Source: Cristatella mucedo (lineage: Eukaryota > Bryozoa > Phylactolaemata > Cristatellidae). Taken from it: a DNA stretch of 64,000 bases. Positions 62,405 through 64,000 of the stretch are shown in pieces (the stretch's first letter is position 1; the number at the start of each line of letters is the position of its first letter). The position numbers and the translations under genes were made by a program. A model generated the notes under the pieces. It saw only the letters and a list, made by a program, of their open reading frames with translations, was not told where the DNA came from and did not search any database. The stretch is taken from NCBI GenBank assembly GCA_009760855.2, contig WPIO01000005.1:1096001-1160000 (forward strand), in the 5' to 3' direction.

Positions 62405-62744
62405 TTATTTCAGCCCACCGGTAGCATATCGACTGTGCATGCCGTATTGCTCTCCCGGTGCTGCCCCTGCAATGCCAAGTCGCCGAGTCAATTCAGTAAA
62501 CAACGACAGCAGATGTTCTGTAGAGAGAGAGAGAGAGAGAGAGAGAGAGGGCAGCAAGCTGCAGAGTGAGAAGCTACGAAGCGAGAGCCGGCCATACCTA
62601 CGCTAACCGGATTGAACGGCGCAGACCCGAACAGATCGACCGGCGGCGGCTGCTGCGGCTGCTGCTGCTCGGCAGCGGAATAGCCACCGAAGACCAGAAG
62701 CAGGTCGTTCTTGTACGAACTCGACTGACCTGGGTTTTCTACGG
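62405..62744 (-). CDS. Last two exons of a DxFG-motif protein, probably BMP2K/AAK1-like kinase (partial)
   Basis: Minus-strand exons 62598-62744 (acceptor after TTTTTTTTGCTTCCAG, donor GTATGG) and 62405-62517 (TAA), separated by an 80-bp intron, in phase. The first has a Gln/Pro-rich run and PVDLFGSAPFNP, like the repeated D-x-FG-x-x-PF motifs in the tails of BMP2K and AAK1, Numb-associated kinases of clathrin-mediated endocytosis. The tail then reads HLLSLFTELTRRLGIAG to a C-terminal TGGLK. The kinase domain would lie beyond 64000. The pyrimidine tract of the last acceptor is the (CT)n microsatellite at 62521-62549. An AATAAA overlaps the stop codon. The family call depends on one motif plus the PAQR3 neighbour; other endocytic adaptors also use such motifs. 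Confidence 0.45.
62521..62549. repeat. (GA)n microsatellite, CT on the minus strand
   Basis: GA dinucleotides forming the pyrimidine tract of the adjacent minus-strand splice acceptor. Confidence 0.9.
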
Positions 62745-62872
62745 CTGGAAGCAAAAAAAAAATGCAAACTCGGCTTGCATATGCGACTAGCAAACACACA
62801 CACACACCCGAGCATACACATACACGTACACACATGTACACAGTTGCATACACAACTACACACACACACCAA

Positions 62873-62874
<2 letters not shown>

Positions 62875-62937
<63 letters not shown>
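62875..62937. repeat. (CT)n microsatellite
   Basis: CT dinucleotides preceded by CA-rich repeats (62797-62870). Confidence 0.95.
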
Positions 62938-62939
<2 letters not shown>

Positions 62940-64000
62940 GTACACACACTCGGGCTGTTCTTTTTTTTACATCAAGCCAACTGAAAGCAAGTGAAAAACA
63001 AGTGGAAAACGCATGGAAAAAGATGTGTAAGGCAACAAGATAAAAAATATACAAGCGCAGAACGAATAGTGCATGCATTGAACGTACACATTAAAGTTCT
63101 AGTTCCTCGGCAGAACGGACGGCTTGTACATTTGGAAAACTAAACGAAAGGGCTCGTGCATGCACGAATGGTAGTAGAAACCAAATTCGAAAATACTTTC
63201 AAACAAGAGATCAGTTCTTATTTCTTTAGGAAGAAAGCCACTAACAAGCAAGTTGTTACACAGACACAGTTCAAACCTGGCATCCCAGTACTCTGCTAGA
63301 TAAGCGATTCTAAGGCTTGCCTGATTTCTGCATGCCAATGAGGCAATGGTAGACAAGGAGTCAGTCTTGAGTTGGCTGTGTGATACCCGTGCATTCACGG
63401 GTCTCATTTTTCTATACTAGTATACACGCAGCAGTATGGCTACCGTGGCATTAATTAACTATCAAACAGCTATTTTTAAGATTTGAACCCTTAGAGAAGC
63501 TGAAACTGACCAGACTGACCTGTGGACCTGACTGAACTGAACTGACCTGAACTGTGGAATTCGGGCATTTCTTCTGGTTACCATGGAATGACACCAGGTT
63601 CAAAAACCAGTCACTATAACTATAACATTTAGCTATACCTCATCCAGATCATTCCACATCAGTGTTGCTTTCCTGATTGATAGTCGCTCTTAAGTAAGAA
63701 GCAATACTTACCTAGTTATAGCTTATTTTCTCAGTCCTTGAGGGCATAGTTGCAGGTACGCTTTGATTTTGCCTTGAAAAGCGGGTCTCTGCTGCTTTTG
63801 CACAAACAACATGCATTCTTACATTTGGTTATTCAAAACTCCAAGGAATGCAACCACTTTAAATGTACAAACACCCAGGGCTACGTGTGCAAACAGAACG
63901 AAGCTGGACAAGCGAAAGAGAATGACGAGCTACTAAGTAGTTCCTTGCAGATCGATCCTATGAAGGCTATGATTGGCTAGTCGTTTGGGCAGCCACAGTG
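62938..64000. other. Probable intron of the minus-strand DxFG gene
   Basis: No exon was recognised on either strand. A short direct-repeat run of CTGACC/ACTGAACTGA units occurs at about 63507-63555. Small ORFs (minus 63099-63407, plus 63750-63980) lack domains. Confidence 0.4.

Noticed and set aside
62488-63078. 196-codon minus-strand ORF with (RE)n and Cys/Val runs
   Set aside because: Mostly microsatellite translation. Only the NPGQSS...PFNP part is exonic.

Overview
This is a 64-kb window of an animal nuclear genome, almost certainly an invertebrate. The genes have introns with GT..AG borders, and the proteins are metazoan (a SAGA-type TAF5L WD40 protein, cytosolic serine hydroxymethyltransferase, a UBE2D-class E2, a PAQR3-type seven-helix protein). 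Introns range from about 77 bp to more than 4 kb. Long introns are filled with decayed non-LTR retrotransposons, tRNA-derived SINEs, GA/CT and CA microsatellites and a pogo-like DNA transposon. I cannot name the phylum.

Layout. 1-10074 (+): 3' two thirds of a TAF5L-like gene, seven coding exons from 3765 to 10074, with LINE debris upstream. 10075-23200: a two-exon minus-strand gene with a LURAP1-like coiled coil (12893-13680), GC-rich promoter-like segments, and a provisional unidentified minus-strand gene (18989-21437 and probably further). 23207-25418: decayed pogo/Tigger transposon with terminal inverted repeats. 25478-30900: LINE fragments and microsatellites. 31092-45230 (+): complete SHMT gene, seven coding exons, 467 aa. 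Its first intron carries a 1.4-kb inverted-repeat element with a 14-bp minisatellite and an internal tandem duplication. 47197-49177 (-): complete UBE2D-type gene in six small exons, 147 aa; no single exon stands out as an ORF. 49768-60241 (+): complete PAQR3-like gene, six coding exons, 326 aa, divergent from UBE2D over a 590-bp shared upstream region. 62405-62744 (-): the last two coding exons of a gene ending in a DxFG-x-x-PF endocytic motif, probably BMP2K/AAK1-like, convergent with PAQR3 as BMP2K and PAQR3 are in vertebrates (gene order from memory).

The genes do not form one pathway: they cover transcription (SAGA), one-carbon metabolism, ubiquitin transfer, Golgi-anchored Raf control and possibly endocytic kinase signalling. 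The most notable structures are an 81-bp near-perfect palindrome in PAQR3 intron 4, nine copies of one tRNA-derived SINE-like family, the inverted-repeat element in SHMT intron 1, and the UBE2D-PAQR3-BMP2K-like arrangement. I saw no clearly new multi-gene system.
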